NCBI RefSeq assembly: GCF_001685355.1
Contig: NZ_CP016438.1
Span: 62,001-126,000, forward strand
Length of the DNA: 64,000 bases
From: Streptomyces lincolnensis
GTDB taxonomy: Bacteria; Actinomycetota; Actinomycetes; Streptomycetales; Streptomycetaceae
Direction: 5' to 3'
Under the pieces are notes generated by a model. It saw only the letters and a program-made list of their open reading frames with translations, did not search any database and was not told where the DNA came from. Made by a program: the position numbers and the translations under genes. Below, piece by piece: positions 16,779-25,661 of the stretch (positions are counted from its first letter, which is position 1; each line of letters opens with the position of its first letter).

Positions 16779-17628
16779 GTGCTGGTCCAGTACCGGATGG
16801 CCACCACCGAGCAGATGCACCAGATCCTCAATCCTCAGCTGCGGATCGAGCAGAGCCGCCGACGGCTGGCCAAGCTCCGCGGTGAAGCGCTCATCGACCG
16901 GATCATCCTGCCGCAGGCCGGACGGACCCGGATCTGGTTCCCGACCGCGTACGGCGTGCAGCTCGCCTCGGAGTGGCCCGAGCTGCGCGGGCGCCGGCCC
17001 TCCAGGACCGTGTCCGATCCGACCGCCGTGCGGCTGAAGGCCGGTCACACGCTGACGGTGACCGAGACCGCGCTCGCCTTCCTCACTGACGCCCGCCGTC
17101 GCGGCGATGTGTGCGAGCCGCTGGACTGGATCCCCGAGGTGCACCACCCGATCGGGAGCGGCGAGGCCGTCATCCCCGACGCGCTGATGTACTACCGGCG
17201 CGGTCCCGCCGACGGCGAGACCGGGGCGATGCTGCGGGCGTTCGTGGAGGTCGACCGGGCCACCATGGGCCCCGAGCGCCTCGCCGCCAAGTTGTCCTCG
17301 TACGAGCGCCTGCACCGCTACGTGCCCGTGGTCCGGGCGCCGGCCGACCCTCCAGGAACCGGCGGTGGAGGAGTGGCGGCGGCGCTACCCGCTCTTCCCG
17401 CGCGTCCTGTTCGTCCTGGACGGCACCGGACCGGCCGGTGTCGAGAACCGGATCAGTGCCCTGCGCGCGGGAGCCGGACTGCTGGCCCGCTTTCCGTACG
17501 ACGTCCCCGTCCTCGTAGCGCCGCTGGCCGATCTGCTCCGCCACGGCCCCTCTGCATCCGTGTGGCGTCCCGTCCACGACCCCGGCCGACGAGTCCGCTG
17601 GACGGAGTCCGGTCATCGCCAGAGCTGA
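16779..17628 (+). pseudogene. Frameshifted replication-relaxation family protein
   Basis: From GTG 16779 the frame reads LVQYRMATTEQMHQILNPQL, RRRLAKLRGEALIDRI and IPDALMYYRRGP as far as RYVPV near 17330. The true sequence then moves to another frame (PTLQEPAVEEWRRRYPLFPR, VLFVLDGTGPAGVENRIS) and stops at 17628. Both parts match the actinobacterial replication-relaxation family, usually about 290 residues, found on conjugative plasmids and integrative elements. One indel between about 17330 and 17355 explains the split. Upstream of 16779 the expected extra residues (RDRLALAV) are in frame but have no start, so the 5' end may be damaged too. Confidence 0.65.
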
Positions 17629-17756
17629 CTCGCGGCCGCCGCAGACACGGCACGGATCTGTACTCCGTTTCGCCGGCAGACCCTGCGTAGTGAAGTAGTC
17701 GGCCACCAGGCCGGCACGTATCTGCCCCTTGTCGACCTGGTCAGCCGCACATCCGA

Positions 17757-18182
17757 GTGCCAATGGCCGACCGCTTGGCTTTATCAGTGAGTCCTGGCGC
17801 GGCTGTGGAGGCGGCGGAGTACCGGGGGCGGGTGCGCGTCCCCGAACACGTACGGCCGGTCGACGGCGTCGACTACGACCAAGTCGTCACCGAGAAACTG
17901 GAGCGGTCACCGCAGGCAGTGGTCCGCGAGGTCCTCGGGGAACGTCGGCCTTCGGAATGGGTACTTGCGAAACTGCACGACGGCCGCGGCCCGGCCCGCT
18001 CCGTCCTGAACGCACCGGACTGCGAGGAAGCACCGGCGGGCGCGCTGCTGCTCGATGTGGACCGCGCCCTGGACACGGCAGAGCATCCGGGCACCCGGCT
18101 GTGCACGCTGTGCGGAGCTGCGGCTGGCGCCTCTGCTCCGCGGCTCCGACCACATCACCGACTCCGCCCCCGACGACTCCTG
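17757..18182 (+). pseudogene. Frameshifted hypothetical (DUF6233-like C-terminus)
   Basis: The frame from 17757 reads YRGRVRVPEHVRPVDGVDYD through APDCEEAPAGALLLDVDRAL to RLCTLCGAA near 18120. After that a different frame continues sensibly (ELRLAPLLRGSDHITDSAPD) to a stop at 18180-18182. The APDC...CTLCGA cysteine layout recalls the DUF6233 family common in Streptomyces arms; that match is tentative. A single indel near 18115 would restore it. Confidence 0.4.
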
Positions 18183-18588
18183 ACCCGGCCGCCGCACCGT
18201 CGGCGCCCTGGCGCGGCGGCCCCGTCCGGCGCGCAACGCCGGCGAGGGCGCCCCGATCCCCGGCAGCGTCCACGCCGCCCATTCCTGCCCTCCCACTCCT
18301 CAACTCCAGCAAGGGCATGGGTGAAAGGGGGCGCAACGGGGATGTCAGCGGCCCGACCACGCCGTACGTCCGTGGTGACCTGGGCGGACCCATGACGCTG
18401 TGACGGCCTGCGCAACCTCTACCGCAACCCCCAGCGCAACACTTCGCTCAACCTCCACCGCAGCACCCAGCGCAACCCGGGCCCTACTCGGTCGGGTGAA
18501 GACGCCAGGATCGGAGAACTTCTGCGGGCGCCGATGCGTAGTGCCAGGCATGAGGGAGATCACTGACGCGCACGTGGCAGAGCCGGGC
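18183..18588. other. 406-base gap with a short CGCAAC-rich run
   Basis: No gene is seen. Between about 18408 and 18478 the hexamer CGCAAC (or ACCGCAAC/AGCGCAAC) recurs at irregular 12-20 base spacing. The repeats are too degenerate and irregular for a functional array, and look like decayed low-complexity DNA just outside the IS701 element. Confidence 0.35.
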
Positions 18589-18604
18589 CTAGTAGGGCTT
18601 GGTC
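18589..18604. repeat. Left end of IS701-family element with CTAG target copy
   Basis: The 16 bases CTAGTAGGGCTTGGTC here are exactly complementary to 20019-20034. The outer CTAG (18589-18592) is repeated at 20031-20034 and is the four-base target duplication typical of IS701 elements. Confidence 0.85.
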
Positions 18605-20030
18605 AGGTTCGTATCGGTGTGGGTATCTCGCGGTGGCAGGTGGGGCAGGCACCGGTCCAGGCGGCGAGGAGTGTCTGCAGTTCCCGGACTACTTGGTAGA
18701 GGCTCAGTCCTGCGGCGCGTCTTTTGGGTCGCGGGCCAGTCGTTGCAGGGTGCAGAAGGCGTGGGCGGCGGAGACGAGGGGGACCTGGTGGTGCCAGGCC
18801 CGGTGCGGCCTTCGAAGTGGCCCAGTCCCAGGGCCTGTTTCATCTCGCGGTACTCGTGTTCGATGCGCCAGCGCAGCCTGGCCAGCCGCACCAGGGTGGC
18901 CAGCGGCATCCCGGAGGGCAGGTTGGAGAGCCAGAACTGCACCGGTTCGCTCTCACCGGCAGGCCATTCGGCCAGCAGCCAGCGCTCGGGCAGCTCAGGA
19001 TCGTCGCTGGTCTGCGGATTCCGCGTCCGGCGGGCCGGATCCGCAGGGCCACGAACCGCGAGTACATGCGCTTGAAGCCACTCTGGCCTTTGCCGGCCCG
19101 GGAGCCCTCCCGCCAGGACACCGGCCTGGCGGCCGTCCGGCCGGCCGCGATGACCAGGTCCTTCACGCTCTGTGCAGGCTCGGCGTACTGCATTCTCGGT
19201 GGCCGTCCGGTGCCGCGTAGGCGGGCTGGACGATGCGGGCGTCGGCGGGATGGGCGGTGTCGCGAGAGGAAATCCCCACCTCGTAGGGCAGCTTGCGTTC
19301 CTCCAGGCCATGGCGGAAGGCGGCGGCACCGCCGTAGCCGGCGTCCGCGGCAACCAAGGGCACGCCCACGCCCCAGCTGCGTGTCTCGTCGATCATGTCC
19401 AGGGCCAGCTGCCACTTTTCCACGTGTCCCGCCTGTGCGGGGATCCCGCAACGGCCGCGTCGGGCGACCTTGTCCACATCCGCGTCCGGGGAGGCGGGAT
19501 CCCAGGAGGCGGACAGGAACAGCCGCCCGTTCACCGCGGCCGAGGCATGATCGTGCACCAGATGCAGCGAAACCCCCACCTGGCAGTTGGTGACCTTCCC
19601 GGCGGTGCCGGTGTACTGCCTGGACACACACGCCGAGGCGCCCCCGTCCTTGAGGAAACCGGTGTCCTCAATGATCAACGCCTCCGGATCGATCGCCTCG
19701 TGCATTCTCCAGGCCGGCCGGGCCCGGACCTGCGCCGGATCCCACGGACTGGAGGTGATGAAGTGCGCCAGCGCCTGCCGGTTGCCGTCCTTGCCAAGGC
19801 GGGCCGCCATCGGTTCCACCGATTTGCGCCACCCGTTCCAGCAGCAGCCCGCGCACATACGCCTGCCCCCCACCGCCGCTGAACCGCACGGAAGAATCCG
19901 TCGAACAACTCCGCAGCGAACGCCTCCAGATCCTCCCGGACCGAGGCCATCTCCTCAGGTGTCACACCAGGTCCAACGACGCTCATGGAGCAGCAAACAC
20001 GCATCCACAAGTGAAGACGACCAAGCCCTA
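18593..20030. mobile_element. IS701-family insertion sequence, ends intact, transposase dead
   Basis: The 1438-base element is defined by matching terminal inverted repeats (at least 12 bases, TAGGGCTTGGTC) and flanking CTAG copies, the known IS701 target duplication. It holds a single transposase gene on the minus strand, broken by several frameshifts. The intact ends mean it could in principle still be moved by a related transposase elsewhere. Confidence 0.85.
18610..19986 (-). pseudogene. IS701-family DDE transposase, multiply frameshifted
   Basis: Starting at ATG 19986 (MSVVGPGVTPEEMASVREDL) the IS701 transposase can be followed only by changing frame at about 19890, 19840, 19210 and 19030. 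Recognisable pieces include QAYVRGLLLE, RKSVEPMAARLGKDGNRQAL, ALIIEDTGFLKDGG (first catalytic Asp), VAADAGYGGAAAFR (second Asp), RRIRNPQTSDD-type sequence and REMKQALGLGHFEGRTG. The full protein would be about 420-450 residues. With at least four indels it is non-functional unless the assembly is poor here. Confidence 0.8.
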
Positions 20031-20034
20031 CTAG
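20019..20034. repeat. Right end of IS701-family element with CTAG target copy
   Basis: GACCAAGCCCTACTAG is the exact inverse of 18589-18604. CTAG at 20031-20034 is the second target copy. Confidence 0.85.
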
Positions 20035-20265
20035 TGGATGGCCCTGAGCCGACGCTCACGGCGCGCACAGCGCTGATCGATGTCACCGTCCGCGAGCAGG
20101 AGGACCTTCCAGGTCGTAATTGGCGGTGGTGGTATGCACTTGGGCGCGCGTTGCGCGGTGCCGGTCGCTCCACCAACTCCCCTCGGCGGAAGACCGCCCC
20201 CGCGTTCACCATGCCGCGGTCACCCAGTTTCCACCCCAGCCTGGAGCGCGTCCTGGGCGCCGCGC

Positions 20266-20455
20266 CTGGACCACCCATCGGTGACCTGGCTGCTGGAACG
20301 CTACGGATCCCCTGCCGCCCTGCGAAAAGCCGTACGCCGCAAGCCGGTTGAGGTGATCCGGCCCAAAGCTCCGCACACGACCCAGCGGCTGATCGACGAG
20401 GTGCTCGACGAGCAGACCGTCGCGGTCCCGGGCACCGGCAACCTCGACCTTTCCC
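20266..20455 (+). pseudogene. Internal fragment of an IS110-family transposase
   Basis: About 63 codons read LDHPSVTWLLERYGSPAALR, KAVRRKPVEVIRPKAP and QRLIDEVLDEQTVAVPGTGN. This matches the middle of actinomycete IS110-type transposases (linker between the DEDD N-terminal and the C-terminal Tnp domains). There is no start, and both catalytic regions are missing. It lies in decayed DNA just right of the IS701 element. Confidence 0.6.
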
Positions 20456-20550
20456 CGCCGCGCTCTCAACGGAGGTAAGGGAGGAACCTCGCCCAGGACC
20501 AGGCGACGGCGCGCCGTCACGTGCGGGGTCGGGGGGTACGCGACCAGAGG

Positions 20551-21021
20551 TCAGCCGCAGCGGATGTCCCCGGTGCTGAGGCGGTAGGTCACCCCGCCCC
20601 GGACCAGCGAGCCACTCAGGTGGATGCAGTGACCGGTCGCATCGAACCAGGTGTAGAGCGGGCCCGCGTAGTAGTGGTAGTTCTCCGGGTGTTCCGGCGG
20701 CGGGTCGGCTATGTAGTCGCCGCTCTCGTCGTGGAGGTACAGCTTGATGTTCGACGCCAGCCCGTCGTAGGGACTGGACCAGAACTTCGCACAGTTGCGC
20801 TTGGTCGAGGCGTTCCAGTAGGTGCGCGCGTAGCCGCCTCCGTTGGCCCCTGAGGGACTCTTGGCCCAATACGTCTTGCCGTCCCAACTGCCGCTGCACT
20901 CAACGGCGCTGGGCGCGGCCGCCCCGGCCGGTGCCGCCTGGGCGGTGGGGGCGGCGACCATCCCGAGCATCAGCGCCATGACACCAAGGCCCAGCAGCTG
21001 TGTTCTCCGCAAACGCTTCAT
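20551..21021 (-). CDS. Small secreted protein, unknown function
   Basis: The 156-residue product starts MKRLRRTQLLGLGVMALMLG, a clear Sec signal peptide ending near AQAA (residue 30). The mature part is polar and aromatic-rich (VECSGSWDGKTYWAKSPSGA, GPLYTWFDATGHCIHLSGSL). It has four cysteines that could form two disulfides, and ends STGDIRCG. It resembles small exported actinomycete proteins of unknown role. ATG 21021 is preceded by GGGAG; longer frames upstream are not coding-like. Confidence 0.65.
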   Translation of the reverse strand: MKRLRRTQLLGLGVMALMLGMVAAPTAQAAPAGAAAPSAVECSGSWDGKTYWAKSPSGANGGGYARTYWNASTKRNCAKFWSSPYDGLASNIKLYLHDESGDYIADPPPEHPENYHYYAGPLYTWFDATGHCIHLSGSLVRGGVTYRLSTGDIRCG

Positions 21022-22719
21022 CCGCAACTCCCGAAGTGAAATACCACTGATCTGGTACATGACAGGTCGCACTCGACATGCTCTGCTTGCCGTGGACTCC
21101 ACACCCGACTCTTCACGAAACCTCCGCCGGATCACATCGGCGGACCGTCGACGGAGCCCGTTGCGGCGCCGGGGCCGACTGGTGATGCGTCGAGGCGAAG
21201 CCGCGCATGCGTAGTCACCTCGATTCGGCTCTCGCAGGTGGTGGGCTTCTCGGCCCGCAGCCGCGAAGGGACGCAGCTCCGCGCCTGGAACGGGAGGTGT
21301 GAGAGCTGTGAAGACCGTTCCGGGCAGTCGCCATGTCGAGGGCGACCGAGGTGCGCGGTGCGTGCACGACGTCGAAGGACGTCGGGCCACGGTGCCGCTG
21401 GACCGGTTGGTGGCGATCGCCGGGTGTCCGGTTCGGGGAAGCCGTCGCCGGCACCAGGCATGCGCGGCTCGAAGGCCCCCGCCGGTACGTGGGGGCCACG
21501 ACACGGAAGCGGATCGGCCGAACCGCGCTCGCCCCTCCACCTGTGGTCCGGCGTCTCCCGCCACCTGTCAGGGCTCGGCCGCATCGCCCTGCTCAACCGG
21601 CACTACCGCCGGGCCGCAGACCTCCACACCCGTGCCTTGCGTCTCGCTGCCGGCCGAACTCGGCTTCATCGCCGAGCAACGTGGCGATGCCGCCCACGCG
21701 CTCACCCTCCACCAGAACGGTCTGGCAGCGGCCAGGGCCGCGAAAGACCCCCGCTCCAGCTCCCTCGGGCACCGCGTCCGCCACCAGAACGCGAGCCCAC
21801 GCCCCACAGCCTCCCGCCGAACAGGACGACGTCACCCGCATCGCCACACGCCTACGTCGGTCACTCCGCTCCCACGCGTACGCCACACAGTTCTCCGTCG
21901 GCGAGCAGACCGACCACGAAACCCAAGCAGCACGCGAAACACCGCACACGTGACCCTCACGGAGTCAGACGCCCCCACGTCCGGCACAGCCCAATCGTCG
22001 ACCGCCCCGCGGCAACAGCCCGGGAGCGGCAAGCGGTGGCATCTTTCGCGCGGACAGTCCGGCGGGAAACCAGGCCCACAGGGAGAGCGAGGCTACGGGA
22101 TGGACAGCAAGTGGGCGTGCGGGCTGCCACCAACGCCATTTCGCTCGCTCTGTGGGCGGGGCACGACCCGTAGTCGTCTTCACGACGTACGCCTCCCTCG
22201 CGGACCGCCACGACCCGGAGGGCTGCTGGGCCAGCGGAAGGTGCGCGAGCCGCTGGAGGCTGCTCTGGCGGGGGCGGCACGGCCTCGTTCCCCGGCAGAC
22301 TGAAGCCGAACGCCCCCGTGCACGCGCTCACCCCGCCGGAAGAGTTCCTCGGGAGAACTCAGGACCCCAGCAGGTGCCCCAGCACAGGACGAGCCCCCGA
22401 CACACAGGGAAGCGCACCCGTCACCCGGCTCACCTGGAAGCGTCCGTCAGCGGGATGAGTACATACCCGGGCGTACTCACGCGCCGAACGCGGGCCGTCC
22501 TGTCATCCCAAGCGCGGGAAGTGAACGGATGCCGTCAGGCGCACACCCAGCGCGCGCACCAAGCGCACGACTGCTCCACGGTGCGGCCCGGGGCACAACT
22601 CCCGGAGCCGGTGCGGCGGTTGGCCTCGGGCGTCACGCGAGCGGGCGGCTGGTCGTGGATGGTGGCCCTGCCCGGGGCGGGTAGTCGTCCGCGCCGGGCG
22701 TGCACCCGGCACCCGCTCG
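21022..22719. other. 1.7-kb decayed region
   Basis: Apart from the TPR-like remnant listed separately, I see no intact gene here. Frames are interrupted and dominated by Arg/Pro/Ala strings. It separates the secreted-protein gene from the end of the HSP90-TPR operon. Confidence 0.4.
21570..21790 (+). pseudogene. Remnant of a TPR-containing (BTAD/AfsR-like) regulator
   Basis: Across two frames the sequence reads GRIALLNRHYRRAADLHTRA then LGFIAEQRGDAAHALTLHQN and GLAAARAAKDPR. This matches the tetratricopeptide part of AfsR/SARP-type or related actinomycete regulators. A frameshift lies near 21650. Start, DNA-binding domain and remaining repeats are missing. Confidence 0.45.
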
Positions 22720-25659
22720 TTACTGTTCGTCGCGCAGCCGGGCCGCCAGGGAGGTCAGGGACTCGGTTTCCTCGGTGTGTCCCAGGGCGGTCAGGCGGGA
22801 GATCGCGGCGTCGAGACGGGTGAGGGCCGGGGCGGGGCGGTCGAGGTAGATGCCCTCCACGGCGCCCGCGAGGCGGACGCACTCGGCCCACTCGCCGGCG
22901 ACGTCGTCCCGGCCCGGCTCGCCGAGCAGGCCAAGTGCCTTCTCCAGAGCGGCCAGGGCGTCCTCGTACTCGCCCGCGTGGGCGTTGACCCTGCCGTACT
23001 CGTAGGCCAGGGCCGGGTCCAGAGCACGTCCCTGGGCCTCGTAGTCGGCGGCGCGGGCCTCGTCGGCGATGCGGCCCGCGTCGGCCAGGAAGGCGAGCGC
23101 GCCGGGCAGGCCTTCGGGGCCCTGCTGCTGGGCCTGGAGGCGGGCGAGTTCGCGCAGTGAGTTGCTGAGGAGCTCGTAGCGCGCCTCCCGGTCATGGGCG
23201 GCGAGTGCCTGGTCCGCGACTCCGCGAGCCCAGTCGAACTCGCCGGACTCGCCCAGGAGTACGGCGGTCTCGGCGGCGATCATGGCGTGGATGCCGGGGT
23301 CGTCGTCCCAGGCGGCGGACTCGGCCGCCAGGGTGACGAACTCCGCCGTCGCCGCCTTGAGGTCCTCCCCCGCATGCAGGGCGCGGGCGCGGGTCAGGCG
23401 GAGTTGGGCGACGAGTCGGTCGTCCAGCTCTCCGGCGGTGACGTCGGGTTCGGTCAGCAGGGAGTCGACGAGCGCGATGCAGTCCTCGATGCGGCCGAGG
23501 TCCAGGCTGAGCTGGGCGGCGTTGCTGTAGGTGCAGAACGCGTCCACCCGGCTGCCGCGGCGAAGGGCCACCTCCGCCGAGCGTGTGAGGTGCCGCAGTG
23601 CCTCGTCGGGGCGGCCCAGGTGCATGCAGGCCTCGGCGAGGTCGCTGTGCAGGCGCGAGGTGTCGACGGTGTCGGCCGGCCACTGGGCGGCCAGTCGCAG
23701 GGCCTCGGCGAGGTTGTCGTACGCGGCCTGCGCGTCGCGCAGGCCGAACTGGAACCGGCCGCGCAGGCCGAGGGTACGGGGCAGGTGCCAGGCGGGGCCG
23801 TGCGCCCTGAGCCGGTCCAGCAGGGCGTCGATCTCGGTGACCGCGGCGGGCAGGTCGCCGGAGAGGGCGTGGGTGCTGGCCCGCAGCAGCAGGGCCCCGG
23901 AGATCTGCCCGGCGATGTCGTGCCGGGTGGCGAACGCGTGCAGGCGGTCCACCTCGGCGAACACCGTCGCGACCTGCTCCTTGTCGCCCGAGGCCTGCAG
24001 ACGCAGGGCGAGCGCGGTCACCCGCAGCCGCAGCAGACGGGCCTCAAGGAACGGCGCGTGGTCGGGCGTGTCCTCGTGGAGGCGGACCATGGCCGCATGG
24101 ACCTCGGCCAGCTCGGCATCCTTCGCCTCGGCTCCGTCGGCGTCCTGCGCAGCGGGGATCTCCGCGGTCGCGAGCAGGGCGGAGGCGCGGCAGACCGCCG
24201 CGTGGCCGGGCTCCCCCGCGTCGTCGTACAGGGCCGCTGCCTCCTCGTGGAGGGCGGCGGACTCCGCGTACTCGTCCTTGTTGCCCGCCCGGTTCGCCTC
24301 TTCGGCCAGCAGGTCCGCGCGCAGCCGTACGAGCGGGCCGACCGCCGGATCGTCGGGGTGGGCGTAGTCGCGGGCGGCGACGAGCGTGCGCAGCCGCTCC
24401 CAGCAGGCCGGTGCGACCGGGTGTCCCTCCTCGTCCAACGCCCTTGCCCGCAGGATGAGTTCGGTCAGGTCGTCGGGGACCGCGGCGACCGGACGGGCCG
24501 CGGGCGCGGCGACCTGGGCGGTAGGGGCCACGTCGTCGAGGGCGCGGGGGCGCAGCGACAGTTCCAGCGACTCCACGAGCGGGGCACGCTCCAGGCGGGA
24601 CCTGCGGCGGTCGGTGTGCGTCGTGGTTCCGTTACGGGCGTCGAAGCGGGCGGCGAGGTCGTCGGCGCGGCCGCGCACCTCGGCGCGCAGCTCGGCCACC
24701 GTCCAGGTACGGCCCGTGTACCCGGCGGCGGGCAGTTCGCCGTGTCCGAGGAGCTCGACGCGCTGGAGCAGGACCTCCACGCCGGTGAGGAAGCCGTACT
24801 GGTCCAGCGGCGAGTCGACCTCGTCGAACAGGTTCCGGTTCTCGGCGAGCAGTTCCAGGCCGCGTGCCTCGTTGCCGGTGAGCGCGCAGAACTCCAGGTG
24901 CCGGCCGACCTCCTCGGACATCGAGGGGTTGCGACGGCAGGCGCGGTAGCCGGTGAGGTGCAGTTCGCGGGCCCGGTCGGCGCGGCCGGTGCGCAGCAGG
25001 GGCAGCAGCGCGTAGGAGGCGGAGCGCGCCGGCTCCTCCTTGCAGGACTCCTTCCCGGCCAGGACGGGCTCGAAGGCGCGCAGGGCCCGCTCGTCGTCGC
25101 CCGCCCTGAGGTGGTACAGGGCGCTCTGGCAGATCTCGCAGGCCTCGCAGTCGCTGAGCCGGGTACGGGTGCGGCCCGCCCACAACTCGTGGGCGAGGGC
25201 GGTGTCCTCACCGACATGGGCGGCGAGCTGGTACGCCTGTCCGTAGTACGGCTGGAGCCCGAGGTCGGCCTTCTCGTACCGCTCACGCATCTCCTGCAGC
25301 CACTGGCGCAGGCTGGTCAGCGGTATCTCGGGCAGCTGGCGCAGGGCGTGGGCCACCCACTTGAACCGCCAGAACAGCTGGTGGCGCAGGCGCTCGTCGA
25401 AGACGTCGGGCTGCTCGTCGAAGACGGTGAGCAGCCGGGCGAAGACGACCGGGGACTTCCGCGGTTCGGAGCCGTAGGTGTATGCCTCCTGGAGTTCGAG
25501 GAGCGCGTGGACGAGGACGGCGGGGTCCTCGAACTGCTCGGCGGCGTCGACGAGTTCCTCGGCGGTGACGGTACGGGTCCGGCCGTACGGGCGACGGTCG
25601 TTCTCCTGGAGCGCCTGGAACAGCTCGGCTGTGCTCTGGGGATGGGGTGCGATAGGCAT
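22720..25659 (-). CDS. Large tetratricopeptide-repeat protein paired with HSP90
   Basis: The 979-residue, acidic, all-helical protein (start MPIAPHPQSTAELFQALQEN) has many degenerate TPR units, especially after residue 400. Examples are AALHEEAAALYDDAGEPGHA, SRLHSDLAEACMHLGRPDEA, LAYEYGRVNAHAGEYEDALA. No signal peptide, membrane segment or catalytic domain is seen. A CEACEIC pair near residue 165 might bind metal. It begins two bases after the HSP90-family stop codon, with its ribosome site inside the HSP90 coding end, so the two are translationally coupled. In eukaryotes TPR proteins are classic HSP90 co-chaperones. Here the same pairing is inferred from gene order, not from a conserved MEEVD tail, which is absent. 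Confidence 0.8.
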   Translation of the reverse strand: MPIAPHPQSTAELFQALQENDRRPYGRTRTVTAEELVDAAEQFEDPAVLVHALLELQEAYTYGSEPRKSPVVFARLLTVFDEQPDVFDERLRHQLFWRFKWVAHALRQLPEIPLTSLRQWLQEMRERYEKADLGLQPYYGQAYQLAAHVGEDTALAHELWAGRTRTRLSDCEACEICQSALYHLRAGDDERALRAFEPVLAGKESCKEEPARSASYALLPLLRTGRADRARELHLTGYRACRRNPSMSEEVGRHLEFCALTGNEARGLELLAENRNLFDEVDSPLDQYGFLTGVEVLLQRVELLGHGELPAAGYTGRTWTVAELRAEVRGRADDLAARFDARNGTTTHTDRRRSRLERAPLVESLELSLRPRALDDVAPTAQVAAPAARPVAAVPDDLTELILRARALDEEGHPVAPACWERLRTLVAARDYAHPDDPAVGPLVRLRADLLAEEANRAGNKDEYAESAALHEEAAALYDDAGEPGHAAVCRASALLATAEIPAAQDADGAEAKDAELAEVHAAMVRLHEDTPDHAPFLEARLLRLRVTALALRLQASGDKEQVATVFAEVDRLHAFATRHDIAGQISGALLLRASTHALSGDLPAAVTEIDALLDRLRAHGPAWHLPRTLGLRGRFQFGLRDAQAAYDNLAEALRLAAQWPADTVDTSRLHSDLAEACMHLGRPDEALRHLTRSAEVALRRGSRVDAFCTYSNAAQLSLDLGRIEDCIALVDSLLTEPDVTAGELDDRLVAQLRLTRARALHAGEDLKAATAEFVTLAAESAAWDDDPGIHAMIAAETAVLLGESGEFDWARGVADQALAAHDREARYELLSNSLRELARLQAQQQGPEGLPGALAFLADAGRIADEARAADYEAQGRALDPALAYEYGRVNAHAGEYEDALAALEKALGLLGEPGRDDVAGEWAECVRLAGAVEGIYLDRPAPALTRLDAAISRLTALGHTEETESLTSLAARLRDEQ

Positions 25660-25661
25660 CG

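Noticed and set aside
18405..18480. CGCAAC-rich repeats as a CRISPR-like array
   Set aside because: Units are 6-10 bases at irregular spacing, with no constant repeat of 23-50 bases and no unique spacers; no cas genes are present.
21299..22303. Plus-strand 300-residue frames as genes
   Set aside because: Only a short stretch resembles TPR sequence and that requires a frame change; the rest is low-complexity and antisense-like.
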